NCBI GenBank assembly: GCA_964390645.1
Contig: CAYMLL010000129.1
Span: 1-19,684, forward strand
Reading direction: 5' to 3'
From: CAYMLL01 sp964390645
Lineage (GTDB): Bacteria > Planctomycetota > UBA8108
DNA: 19,684 nucleotides
The notes beneath the pieces are model-generated. The model was not told the DNA's origin. It was given only the letters and a program-made list of their open reading frames with translations, and did not search any database. Position 1 is the first letter of the stretch. Every line of letters starts with the position of its first letter. The translations under genes and the position numbers were made by a program. Positions 6,037 through 13,372 of the stretch are shown piece after piece.

Positions 6037-7167
6037 ATGACGCGCTGTCAACCCGCGAGTCTCGTTCCTGCTCTTCTCGCCCTGCTGGCGTTGCCGGGAC
6101 CCGCTCTTGCCGCTCCCGACGACGAGATCGCCGCGGCGCGTCGAGCGGAGCTCGCGGTCGCCGAGGAGTTGTACAGTCTGCAGGCGGACGCGCCCGCGGA
6201 GGACGTTGCCCGTCTCCGTGGGGAGCTGGAGAAAGCGAGGTCACGCACCCGGAAGGCCGATGCCTCGGTCTCGGCGGCCTCGGACTCGGCGGCCTCCGAC
6301 TCGCCGGTGCGTCCGTTCGGGGTGACGGAGCTTCCGGCCCGCAGCGAGGATTCGTCGAATGTGGCCGTCCCCGTCGCCGTTGCCGTGCTGGGCGTGTTGC
6401 TTCTCGTCTGGATCGCGAGGTTCCGGGGCGACGTCGGACGCAAGGCTTCGCCGGATCGTCCGGCTGCGACACGGCCCGTCCCGGTGTCGCGACAGGATCA
6501 TCGGCGCTTCATGGTCGGGATCGTGGGTGCGGTCGTCGTCTTCGGTCTACTGGTGTGGGTCTCGGTGGAGTGTGGGCTAGGGGTCGGCGGGGCCGTCGGT
6601 GTCGCCACCGCTCTCCTCGTCATGGTGGCGTTTCTCGCGCGCGACCCTCTGCGGGATGCGTTCAAGGGTGCGACTCTGTTGCTCGAGCGACCCTTCGAGG
6701 CGAACGACGTCGTGCGTGTCGGTGAGCTCGAGGGGGTCGTTCAGCGAATCGGTGTGTGCAGCACCGTTATCCGCGACTTTGGAGGCGGTGTTCACCACCT
6801 TCCCAACCGGGAGATTCAGGCGTCAAGCAACTTCACGAGAGCGTGGTCGAGGGCCTGCGCGTACGTGCGGATCGCGTATGCGGAGGACCTCGACCGGGTG
6901 CTCGAGGCGCTGCGCGAGGCGGTTGCGGACGTGCGCGCGGATCCTGTCGCCGGCGGGCTCCTCGCGCCAGGCGGAGAGATGATCGGTGTCGATCGCTACG
7001 AGGAGGTCGGCGCGGTCCTGTGTGTCCGTCTGGAGGCGCGATCGTTGCGTGAGGTCGTGGTGGAGGAGGCGCTCGAACGGCGTATCGTCGAGCGTCTCGG
7101 CGTGCTTCAATCCGTGGCGGAGCTCTGTCCGAGGCGCAGACCAGCAGACGTTCCGCGTGCCCGTTGA
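6037..7167 (+). CDS. MscS-family mechanosensitive ion channel
   Basis: A 376-aa protein with a signal peptide (1-26, ending PALAAP), a periplasmic charged, possibly coiled-coil region (30-72), an Ala/Ser-rich linker with a SAASDS repeat (79-89), two hydrophobic helices (about 108-126 and 158-176) and the Gly/Ala-rich pore helix GVGGAVGVATALLVMVAFLA (182-201). The beta domain follows with the family signature FKGATLLLERPFEANDVVRVG (209-229) and VIRDFGGGVHHLPNREI (244-260), then a cytoplasmic tail. Members release solutes on hypo-osmotic shock; some small-conductance types carry N-terminal periplasmic domains like this one. The gene sits 10 bp after the DJ-1/PfpI gene and 15 bp before maltokinase. 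Its own Shine-Dalgarno is weak (GAG), consistent with translation in an operon. Confidence 0.9.
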   Translation: MTRCQPASLVPALLALLALPGPALAAPDDEIAAARRAELAVAEELYSLQADAPAEDVARLRGELEKARSRTRKADASVSAASDSAASDSPVRPFGVTELPARSEDSSNVAVPVAVAVLGVLLLVWIARFRGDVGRKASPDRPAATRPVPVSRQDHRRFMVGIVGAVVVFGLLVWVSVECGLGVGGAVGVATALLVMVAFLARDPLRDAFKGATLLLERPFEANDVVRVGELEGVVQRIGVCSTVIRDFGGGVHHLPNREIQASSNFTRAWSRACAYVRIAYAEDLDRVLEALREAVADVRADPVAGGLLAPGGEMIGVDRYEEVGAVLCVRLEARSLREVVVEEALERRIVERLGVLQSVAELCPRRRPADVPRAR

Positions 7168-7182
7168 GCTTCGCTGAGCAGG

Positions 7183-8535
7183 ATGCATCACGACGAAATT
7201 GTCGAGGCGCTGCGCCGATATGTGGACCCGAGCCGACGGGACTGGTTCGGCGAGAGGTGGTTCGCCGGCAAGGACCGCGCGATCGACCACGTCGAGCTCG
7301 CCGACCGTTTCGTGTTGTGCAAGGCCGAGACCGTCGGTGTGCTGGCTCTCGTCGACGTTTTCTTCCTCGAGGGTGAGCCACAGCGCTACCAGCTGCCGTG
7401 TGTCGTCGACTCGAACGCCGAGGTTCGCACGCCGGAACCGTCGGATGCTCTGTGGCTCGAGACCGTGGCAGCCCTGCGTGAGGAGAGGGTTCTCGAGGGG
7501 GATCACGGCGTCTTGCGCTTTCGCCGGTCGGCGGCGGGGTTTCCGCTGCCGCGGCGATGTGGGAGTGCCCGCTCTCTCTGCGTGGACCAGTCGAACACCT
7601 CGATGGTCCTCGACGAGACTCTTCTCTTGAAGGTTTTTCGCAGGGTCGAGCCGGGGGTGAATCCCGACGTGGAGATGAGCGAGTTTCTCTCGAGCCGCGC
7701 AGGCTTCGAGCGGGCGCCGCGCGTCGCCGGTTGGATCGAGCACGAGTCGTCGAAGGGAGTCGCGTCGCTCGGGCTCTTTTCCGAGCTTCTTCCACAAGCG
7801 AGAGACGGCTGGGAGCACGCTCTCGAGCTCGCGGGAGACCCGGGGCGTCGTGAGGAGTGGCTTGACCATGTGAGCTCTCTCGGTGATCTCACGGCGGAGC
7901 TACACCTCGCGCTTGCGTCGCGCTCGGAGCCACCGTTCGCTCCCGAGGCGCTGGCCCACGGGCACATCGACGCCTTGCGTGACCGTGTGTGGAACGCGCT
8001 CGAGGAGGCAAGGTGTCCACCGATGGAGCTGCCGGAGCCTGCCTCGGAGCGTCTTCCCCTTCTCTTGGGGGGGGGTGAGCACCGCGGTGATGACAGCACC
8101 GCGGGAGGCCTCCGAATCCGCGTCCACGGCGACTACCACCTCGGGCAGATCGTCCTCTCCGGTGGCCGTTCCTACGTTGTCGACTTCGAGGGCGAGCCGC
8201 TCCGAACATTGGACGAGCGGCGTGTGAAGGACTCTCCGCTACGCGACGTCGCCGGGATGCTGCGGTCTTTTCACTACGCGATCTGCGTGAGGGGAAGGTC
8301 GGAAGCCGCCGCGGCACTCACGGACCTCGCGGAGACTCGTGAGCGGTTTCTCGACGCCTACCGTGGCAGCATGGAGGGCGCGGCCCCGAGCCTCATCCCT
8401 CCGGAGCCGCTGTCGAGCCGGCTGCTGGAGCTGCTCGAGTTCGAAAAGGCTCTCTACGAGCTCGCCTACGAGAGCCGATGTCGGCCGGAGATGCGGGCCG
8501 TTCCGATGTCGTACCTGAGCCGCTATCTGGGGTAG
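7183..8535 (+). CDS. mak: Maltokinase
   Basis: It makes maltose 1-phosphate from maltose and ATP, linking trehalose (through trehalose synthase) to GlgE-type alpha-glucan synthesis. The 450-aa length matches stand-alone maltokinases (about 455 aa). Visible parts: N-terminal cap with RWFAGKDRAI (25-34); QSNTSMVLDETLLLKVFRR (136-154) with nucleotide-binding Lys150 and EPGVNPDVEM after it; catalytic loop VHGDYHLGQ (314-322) with Asp317; metal-binding VVDFEGEP (332-339) with Asp334; SPLRDVAGMLRSF (351-363); and the closing FEKALYELAYE block. A run of nine Gs at 8067-8075 lies between domains, but the frame continues correctly. No treS, glgE or glgB is adjacent. The gene is third in the cluster and its stop is 13 bp from the convergent PNPOx gene. 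Confidence 0.93.
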   Translation: MHHDEIVEALRRYVDPSRRDWFGERWFAGKDRAIDHVELADRFVLCKAETVGVLALVDVFFLEGEPQRYQLPCVVDSNAEVRTPEPSDALWLETVAALREERVLEGDHGVLRFRRSAAGFPLPRRCGSARSLCVDQSNTSMVLDETLLLKVFRRVEPGVNPDVEMSEFLSSRAGFERAPRVAGWIEHESSKGVASLGLFSELLPQARDGWEHALELAGDPGRREEWLDHVSSLGDLTAELHLALASRSEPPFAPEALAHGHIDALRDRVWNALEEARCPPMELPEPASERLPLLLGGGEHRGDDSTAGGLRIRVHGDYHLGQIVLSGGRSYVVDFEGEPLRTLDERRVKDSPLRDVAGMLRSFHYAICVRGRSEAAAALTDLAETRERFLDAYRGSMEGAAPSLIPPEPLSSRLLELLEFEKALYELAYESRCRPEMRAVPMSYLSRYLG

Positions 8536-8548
8536 CCGCGAGTACCGG

Positions 8549-8992
8549 TCAGAGCTCCACTCGCCGGTAGTTCAGCTCCCACTCCTTCATCCACTCCAGC
8601 GAGTGTGGGCGGATGCGGTAGAGGACGAAGCGCTCGTCGTTCTCGGCGTCAGGGAAGAAGCCTCGCCAGAGTTGGGGTGTCAGCGTGGTCTCGATGAGCC
8701 GCTTCTTCTGGGATCTGTCCTCCACGAGCTCGGCGATGCCCGCGACGCGTACCTGCCAGTGCTCCTTGTCGACGAAGCAGATCTCGACGTTCGAGTTGTT
8801 CGCGATCTCGTCGATCTTGCGGGTGTGCGAGTGGCTTGGCACGAGGATGCCGAGGTCGTCCTCCAGGAACGCGCAGACGGGGCGGACCCGCGGAGAGCTG
8901 CCGTCGGATGAGATCGTCGCGAGGTCACCGTAGACGCAGCTCTTGATGATGCGCGTGATCGTCTTGCGGGTCTCGTCGTCGAGAGAGGACAC
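8549..8992 (-). CDS. Pyridoxamine 5'-phosphate oxidase-like flavin protein
   Basis: A 147-aa split-barrel protein of the general-stress-protein-26 / PNPOx-like type, expected to bind FMN or another flavin. Visible: CVYGDLATISSDGSSPRVRPV near the N-terminus, LGILVPSHSHTRKIDEIANN, VEICFVDKEHWQVRVAGIAELVED, and RPHSLEWM at the C-terminus, matching the usual strand order. The start is taken as GTG at 8992, preceded by GGAG ten bases upstream. An ATG at 9136 would add 48 atypical residues and overlap the divergent lipoprotein gene. The substrate is unknown. It converges on maltokinase with only 13 bp between stops. Confidence 0.8.
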   Translation of the reverse strand: MSSLDDETRKTITRIIKSCVYGDLATISSDGSSPRVRPVCAFLEDDLGILVPSHSHTRKIDEIANNSNVEICFVDKEHWQVRVAGIAELVEDRSQKKRLIETTLTPQLWRGFFPDAENDERFVLYRIRPHSLEWMKEWELNYRRVEL

Positions 8993-9100
8993 AGCGGTTC
9001 GTCTCCGGAGGGTGGCGAGGATTCTTCGAGCGTGCTCTGATGTGATGTACTCGCAGGCCGGAGGCGAAGTAAAGCCTGCGGACCACGGAATTGCGGCTCC

Positions 9101-9847
9101 ATGGACCGGGACGACTCGATGCTCCCCAGGACACATCTCCTCGCGCTTGCGGTGGCGCTTCTCTGCGCCGGCTGCACCGTTTCCGCGCCGGGAATCGACC
9201 CTCCTTCACTGCGTGTGTCGTCGGTCGAGGACTTCGAGGTCGACGGCACCGGCTCGGCGGCCGCATGGGCGAAGACGGAGTGGACGGAGCTCAACCGTCG
9301 CGACGGGGGCGATCTGTCCTACCGGGCGCGATTCAAGGTGCTCTACTCGACCTCCGGGCTCTACTTCCTCATGACGGGTAGCGACGAGCTGCTGACGTCG
9401 GCGATGGCGGAGGACTTCATGGACCTCTGGAAGGAGGACGTCTACGAGGTCTTCCTGTGGACGGACGAGCGACGTCCGATCTACTTCGAGTACGAAATCT
9501 CGCCGCTGAACCGGGAGCTGCCGATTCTGGTGCCGAACTTCGACGGCGTCTTCCTCGGTTGGCGACCCTGGCACTACGACGGAGGACGTCGCACGCGCAA
9601 GAAGACGAGCGTTGTCGGCGACCGGCACGAGCCGGGGGCCGTCGTGAAGGGATGGACGGCCGAGTTCTTCGTTCCCTACGAGCTGTTGCGGCCGCTACCG
9701 AACGTGCCTCCGAAGAAGGGGTCGCGATGGCGCGCCAACTTCTACCGCGTAGACCACGACCACGGCAACCGCACCGCGTGGGACTGGGCGCGCGTCGGGT
9801 CGCGCTTCCACGAGTACGAGAAGTTCGGCACGCTGATCTTCGACTGA
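9101..9847 (+). CDS. Lipoprotein with a CBM9-like carbohydrate-binding domain
   Basis: A 248-aa protein. The signal peptide LLALAVALLCAGC ends in a lipobox (LCAGC), so it is expected to be membrane-anchored and outward-facing. A start at ATG 9119 (MLPRTHLLAL) is as good as ATG 9101; neither has a clear ribosome site. The mature part is a beta-sandwich of the CBM9-like / DOMON-type group: ARFKVLYSTSGLYFLMTGSD, EDVYEVFLWTDERRPIYFEYEISPLN, GWTAEFFVPYELL, RWRANFYRVDHD and the closing WARVG...FHEYEKFGTLIFD. Such domains bind sugars or occur next to outer-surface enzymes, but no catalytic domain is fused here. It is divergent from the PNPOx gene. Confidence 0.82.
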   Translation: MDRDDSMLPRTHLLALAVALLCAGCTVSAPGIDPPSLRVSSVEDFEVDGTGSAAAWAKTEWTELNRRDGGDLSYRARFKVLYSTSGLYFLMTGSDELLTSAMAEDFMDLWKEDVYEVFLWTDERRPIYFEYEISPLNRELPILVPNFDGVFLGWRPWHYDGGRRTRKKTSVVGDRHEPGAVVKGWTAEFFVPYELLRPLPNVPPKKGSRWRANFYRVDHDHGNRTAWDWARVGSRFHEYEKFGTLIFD

Positions 9848-9878
9848 GACCGAACCCGGAGAGGCGCCGAGCGGAAGC

Positions 9879-9897
9879 ACCCCTCATTCGAGTGGGT
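9879..9897. terminator. Possible bidirectional hairpin between convergent genes
   Basis: ACCC-CTC pairs with GAG-T-GGGT around the loop ATTC, a seven-pair stem with one bulged T. It lies in the 70-bp gap between the convergent lipoprotein and DUF1501 stops. No T-tract follows on either strand, so the call rests on position. Confidence 0.3.
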
Positions 9898-9917
9898 CGG
9901 GGCCTCGTCCAGGCGCG

Positions 9918-11231
9918 TCAGATGAACATCTCCGCGATCGGCTCGGCGCCGTCCGCCATCTTGATCGAGCGTCCGATGGCGAGCTTGTTCTCCTTGACGG
10001 GGTCAATCCGCATCATCGAGAGCAGCGTCGCGTAGAGCTCGTTGATGTAGACGGGCCGCTTCCTGGGTTCCTGGCCGTCCTTGCTCGACGAGCCGATCAC
10101 CGTGCCACCGTTGACGCCACCGCCGGCAACCAGAGCGCTGAAGCAGCGCGGGAAGTGGTCGCGACCGGTGTTGCGGTTGATGCGCGGCGTGCGTCCGAAC
10201 TCGCCCATGCAGACGACGAGCGTCGAGTCGAGGAGGCCCTTGGAGCGCAGCACGCGTAGGAGCCCGCTGAGCGCCGGGTCGAGAACGGCAGCGCGGCCGG
10301 CGACCGCGTTGAAGTTGTTGGTGTGCGTGTCCCAGCCGCCGAGGTTGATCTCGACGAAGGGCACGCCCTTCTCGACGAGTCGAGTCGCGAGCAAGGCCTG
10401 CAGGCCGAAGTTGTTGAGGCCGAAGTCGGCGCGTACGGACTCGGGCTCCTTGCGAACGTCAAAGACCTTCGCGGCAGGGGAGTCGAGCAGCGACAGCGCC
10501 TTCTTCCGCAGGCCGCGGTGGCCGGCGAGAAGCTCGCCCTGCTTGGTGCGAAGGTAGCCGCTGTCGAGAAGGCTCAGGAGCCGCATGCGGCCCTTGAAGC
10601 GTCCCTTGCCGACGTCCTCGGGGTATTGCAGGTAGGGCACCGGCCGTGACGGGTTGTCGACCTGGAAGGGACCGTAGCGCACGCCGAGGTAGCCCGGTCC
10701 GTAGGAGCCGCCTCCGACCGAGACGAAGTGGGGCAGCTCGGCATCTTCCTTGCCGAGCTCCTTCGCGACGAGCGCCCCCAGCGACGGGTGCGTGATCGGG
10801 CCGGTGCGCTTGTAGCCGGTGTGGAGAAGATAGCTGGCGCGCGAGTGATCGCCTTCCGGAGAGGTCAGGGAGCGTACGAGGCAGACCTCCTTCGCCTCCT
10901 TCGCGACCTGGGGGAAGTTCTCGGCGACCTGGAAGTCTGCGGTCGTATCGATCGCCTGGGTCGGTCCGCCGTTCTTGTGGTCCGGCTTCGGATCCCAAGT
11001 CTCGATCTGGCTCGGTCCGCCGCCGAGCCAGACGAGGATGCACGCTTTCGCGCGACCCTTCTGCCACGGCTGCTCGTCCGCGACGACGACCGTCTTGCCG
11101 GGACCGTCCTCCGCGTGAGCAAGTCTGGAGCCCGGGCTCGAGGTCCAGCCGAGGACCATCATGCCGCCGACTCCACCGACGCTCACGCGCAGGAATTCAC
11201 GCCGATCGCTCGCTGCGGGATTCTCGTGCAC
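9918..11231 (-). CDS. DUF1501 family protein (Tat-exported, planctomycete type)
   Basis: 437 aa from a GTG at 11231, which has GGAG twelve bases upstream and puts the twin-arginine motif SDRREFLRVSVGG at residues 8-20, as usual in this family. The longer open frame to 11468 adds 79 residues without features. The fold belongs to the sulfatase/alkaline-phosphatase-like superfamily: WLGGGPSQIETWDPKPD near the start, GGWDTHTNNF, and the signature VCMGEFGRTPRINRNTGRDHFP, then ALVAGGGVNGGTVIG. The biochemical role is unproven; these genes nearly always follow a DUF1549/DUF1553 gene, as here (250 bp downstream of it, same strand). The pair probably acts on an extracellular or periplasmic substrate. 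Confidence 0.9.
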   Translation of the reverse strand: MHENPAASDRREFLRVSVGGVGGMMVLGWTSSPGSRLAHAEDGPGKTVVVADEQPWQKGRAKACILVWLGGGPSQIETWDPKPDHKNGGPTQAIDTTADFQVAENFPQVAKEAKEVCLVRSLTSPEGDHSRASYLLHTGYKRTGPITHPSLGALVAKELGKEDAELPHFVSVGGGSYGPGYLGVRYGPFQVDNPSRPVPYLQYPEDVGKGRFKGRMRLLSLLDSGYLRTKQGELLAGHRGLRKKALSLLDSPAAKVFDVRKEPESVRADFGLNNFGLQALLATRLVEKGVPFVEINLGGWDTHTNNFNAVAGRAAVLDPALSGLLRVLRSKGLLDSTLVVCMGEFGRTPRINRNTGRDHFPRCFSALVAGGGVNGGTVIGSSSKDGQEPRKRPVYINELYATLLSMMRIDPVKENKLAIGRSIKMADGAEPIAEMFI

Positions 11232-11320
11232 GACGTTGATCTCCGTGTCTGATGGCCCTGTTATTCGAGACGGCGATTGCGGACGCGGACCGCCCGCGGG
11301 GGCCGTCAGGAACCCACTCT

Positions 11321-11345
11321 GAAGTGTCCCCAAATCCGACACTTC
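11321..11345. repeat. REP-like perfect hairpin between DUF1549/1553 and DUF1501 genes
   Basis: GAAGTGTC and GACACTTC form a perfect 8-bp inverted repeat around a nine-base loop (CCCAAATCC). It stands inside the 250-bp gap between the two minus-strand genes, about 140 bp after the upstream stop and 90 bp before the downstream start. On the minus strand it reads GGGGACACTTC at its end, sharing the GGGACA word of the 2764-2826 element. It could act as partial terminator, mRNA stabiliser or mobile REP unit. Confidence 0.65.
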
Positions 11346-11481
11346 TCGCAAGCTCCAACAGGAGGAGATTCTCGTTCTCCGCGCCGGCGACCCGCAGTCT
11401 CCCCGGCGCCGCATCGGCGCTTTCCCGGCCCTGCGACCCGGATCCAGCGCGAATCGAAGTGCGGTCAACGAGCGCGTGGAG

Positions 11482-13260
11482 TCAGCTCGAGTGCAGGAAT
11501 TCCGCCGAGTTGAGGAGCGCCCACTGCAGGTCGGCGAGCGACTTCTGGCGTTCGTTGTCGTCCTTGGCGAGGTGGAGATGCCGCTGGAAGGCCTGTCGCT
11601 CGGCGGCCGTCGGCGGTCGAGACAGCGTCGCGAGGAAGAGTCGATCGACCTGCTTCGCCGGCGGCACCCCGTGCAGGACGACGTCGAGGTTGCCGGGGTA
11701 CTTCTTCTGATACCGGGCGTGAAAGGGCCGTGAGGCGGGCGCCTTGCCGGCAGTGAACTCGCCGTTGAACAGCAGCAGCACCTGGAGCACCGTGCCCTGG
11801 AACTCGGGGCGCTTCTCGGCCTCGTCGATACCGAAGCGGCGAACGAAGTCCCGTCGAGCCTTGTCGATGTAGCTCCGGACGCGTTGCGAGTTCTCCTCGG
11901 GTTGCGGCTCTTCCATGCCGCTCGCTCGCAGCACGGAGCGGGCCAGCACTTCCGGCTCGAGCGATCGAACGGGGACGGAGGCGAAGAGGTCGTGATCCTC
12001 GCCCGGAGCGATGCCGCCGGGAACGCCGCTCGTCGCTTGCTGACGGTAGGCGCGCGTCGTGACGACGACGCGGATCAGGCGACGCATGTCGTAGCCGCTG
12101 TCGACGAAGTCCTCGGTCAGGTACTCCAGCACTTTCGGCAGCACGATCTGCGAGTCGTTGGAGAAATCGTCGACCGGATTGACGAAGCCCTTGCCGAGGA
12201 ACTGTGCCCAGACGCGGTTGACGAGCGCCCGTGCGAAGTACTTGTTCTTGCCGCTTGTCAACCACGACAGGAGCTGCTTTCGTCGAGCCAGGGAGCTCTT
12301 TCCACTGCCGTACCGGCGGCCCCTTGCGGACATCTTGCCGGAGGTGCTTTTTTCCTTCGGCGACGTCGTGCGGACGCGCGACTTCTTCTTCGGCGGCTGC
12401 TTGAACGGATTGACGTAGACCGGCGCCTGGTAGCGTTCACCGAAGAATAGCGGCGAGATCTTGACCTCCCTCTCGCCCTTCTTCATCGGTGGCATCATCA
12501 TCTCGCCCTTGTCGACGCTGCGGACGCCGTACTGGCGCGAGTTGCCGCCGGCGCGATCGTAGCCGCGGTAGCGCTGGGTGCGGGAGAAGAACGCGGCGAA
12601 GCCGAAGAACTCCTCTCGCTTGACGTCGGCGTAGGGGTGGTCGTGACACTGCGCGCATTCGATACGCGTGCCCAGGAAGACACGCGCCACACGTCCGGCA
12701 ACGTCGACGGGCTTGGCCTCGTAGCGCAGGTAGAAGTTCACGCCGGGGTTGTCCTCGGGCATCCCTTCGCTGAGAAGGATCTCCCGGGCCATCTCGTCGT
12801 AGGGCTTGTTGCGAAGAAACCCGTCGCGCAGGTAACGCCGGAAGGAGCCTCGGTCGAGACCGTCCGGGTTGCTCTTGCGGCCGATCAGGAGCTGCTCCCA
12901 CACCTCCGCCTGGTACTCGGCGAAGTCCGGCGTGCCCAGGAACCACTCCGTCCACTTGATCATGCGGTCACCAGAGCGGTCGGCGACGAAGCGCTCGACC
13001 TCGTCAGCGTGCGGGATGACGCCTCGTACGTCGAGGGAGAGCCGGCGAAAGAGAGCCGTCTCCGTGTCGCCGGGCGCGGGCTCGGAGAACGACGCTGCCC
13101 AGGCCTCCTGCAGGAGCCGATCGACCTCCGCGGCTGTTGCCAGTGGGGAACGCTCCGGGGCCGCGTGACCGGCGGGGCTGGCGGCCAAGACCGCCGCGAG
13201 AGCGGCTCCCAGCAGACGTGTGCGGACACGAAGACGACGAGCTAGTGGGGTTCTCGACAT
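11482..13260 (-). CDS. DUF1549 (PSCyt2) and DUF1553 (PSD1) domain protein
   Basis: 592 aa. The ATG at 13260 is chosen because AGGGAG lies eight bases upstream; a GTG three codons earlier is weaker. A signal peptide (about residues 1-34, LLGAALAAVLAASPAGHA) predicts export. DUF1549 covers about 45-250, with FRRLSLDVRGVIP, EVWEQLLIGRKSN, RYLRDGFLRNKPYDEMAREIL and the motif GTRIECAQCHDHPYADV, whose C-A-Q-C-H (C202, C205, H206) is a c-type-haem-like site. A basic Lys/Arg/Ser linker spans about 290-325. DUF1553 follows with ARALVNRVWAQFLGKGFVNPVDDF, LEYLTEDFVDSGYDMRRLIR and the closing LFLATLSRPPTAAERQAF...LNSAEFLHS. No separate PSCyt1 cytochrome domain precedes it. First gene of the pair with DUF1501. 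Confidence 0.92.
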   Translation of the reverse strand: MSRTPLARRLRVRTRLLGAALAAVLAASPAGHAAPERSPLATAAEVDRLLQEAWAASFSEPAPGDTETALFRRLSLDVRGVIPHADEVERFVADRSGDRMIKWTEWFLGTPDFAEYQAEVWEQLLIGRKSNPDGLDRGSFRRYLRDGFLRNKPYDEMAREILLSEGMPEDNPGVNFYLRYEAKPVDVAGRVARVFLGTRIECAQCHDHPYADVKREEFFGFAAFFSRTQRYRGYDRAGGNSRQYGVRSVDKGEMMMPPMKKGEREVKISPLFFGERYQAPVYVNPFKQPPKKKSRVRTTSPKEKSTSGKMSARGRRYGSGKSSLARRKQLLSWLTSGKNKYFARALVNRVWAQFLGKGFVNPVDDFSNDSQIVLPKVLEYLTEDFVDSGYDMRRLIRVVVTTRAYRQQATSGVPGGIAPGEDHDLFASVPVRSLEPEVLARSVLRASGMEEPQPEENSQRVRSYIDKARRDFVRRFGIDEAEKRPEFQGTVLQVLLLFNGEFTAGKAPASRPFHARYQKKYPGNLDVVLHGVPPAKQVDRLFLATLSRPPTAAERQAFQRHLHLAKDDNERQKSLADLQWALLNSAEFLHSS

Positions 13261-13283
13261 GCTTTGCACTCCCTGTCGTGACG

Positions 13284-13319
13284 TCTATGATTATAGATCC
13301 GCGATCGAGGTCAGGTCCA
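13284..13319. promoter_or_regulatory. Overlapping divergent promoters between the DUF1549/1553 and TPR genes
   Basis: An AT-rich island in the 112-bp divergent gap contains the inverted repeat TCTAT-GATT-ATAGA (13284-13297). On the minus strand it holds a perfect TATAAT (13295-13290) with TGGACC 18 bp upstream (13319-13314), putting transcription start about 23 bp before the DUF1549/1553 ATG. On the plus strand TATGAT (13286-13291) has TTGCAC 16 bp upstream (13264-13269) and would start the TPR mRNA about 75 bp before its ATG. The two -10 boxes overlap, so RNA polymerase probably cannot use both at once. Confidence 0.5.
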
Positions 13320-13372
13320 GGCGACTTTCGGCGCTTTGGCGGACTCGGCCACAATCACTGACAGGATCTGCC

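Noticed and set aside
8067..8075. The nine-G run in maltokinase as a frameshift
   Set aside because: The reading frame before and after it agrees with the family, so the run length appears correct or at least frame-neutral.
8993..9136. An ATG start at 9136 for the PNPOx-like protein
   Set aside because: It would add 48 atypical residues and run into the divergent lipoprotein gene; GTG 8992 has a ribosome site and gives the normal family length.
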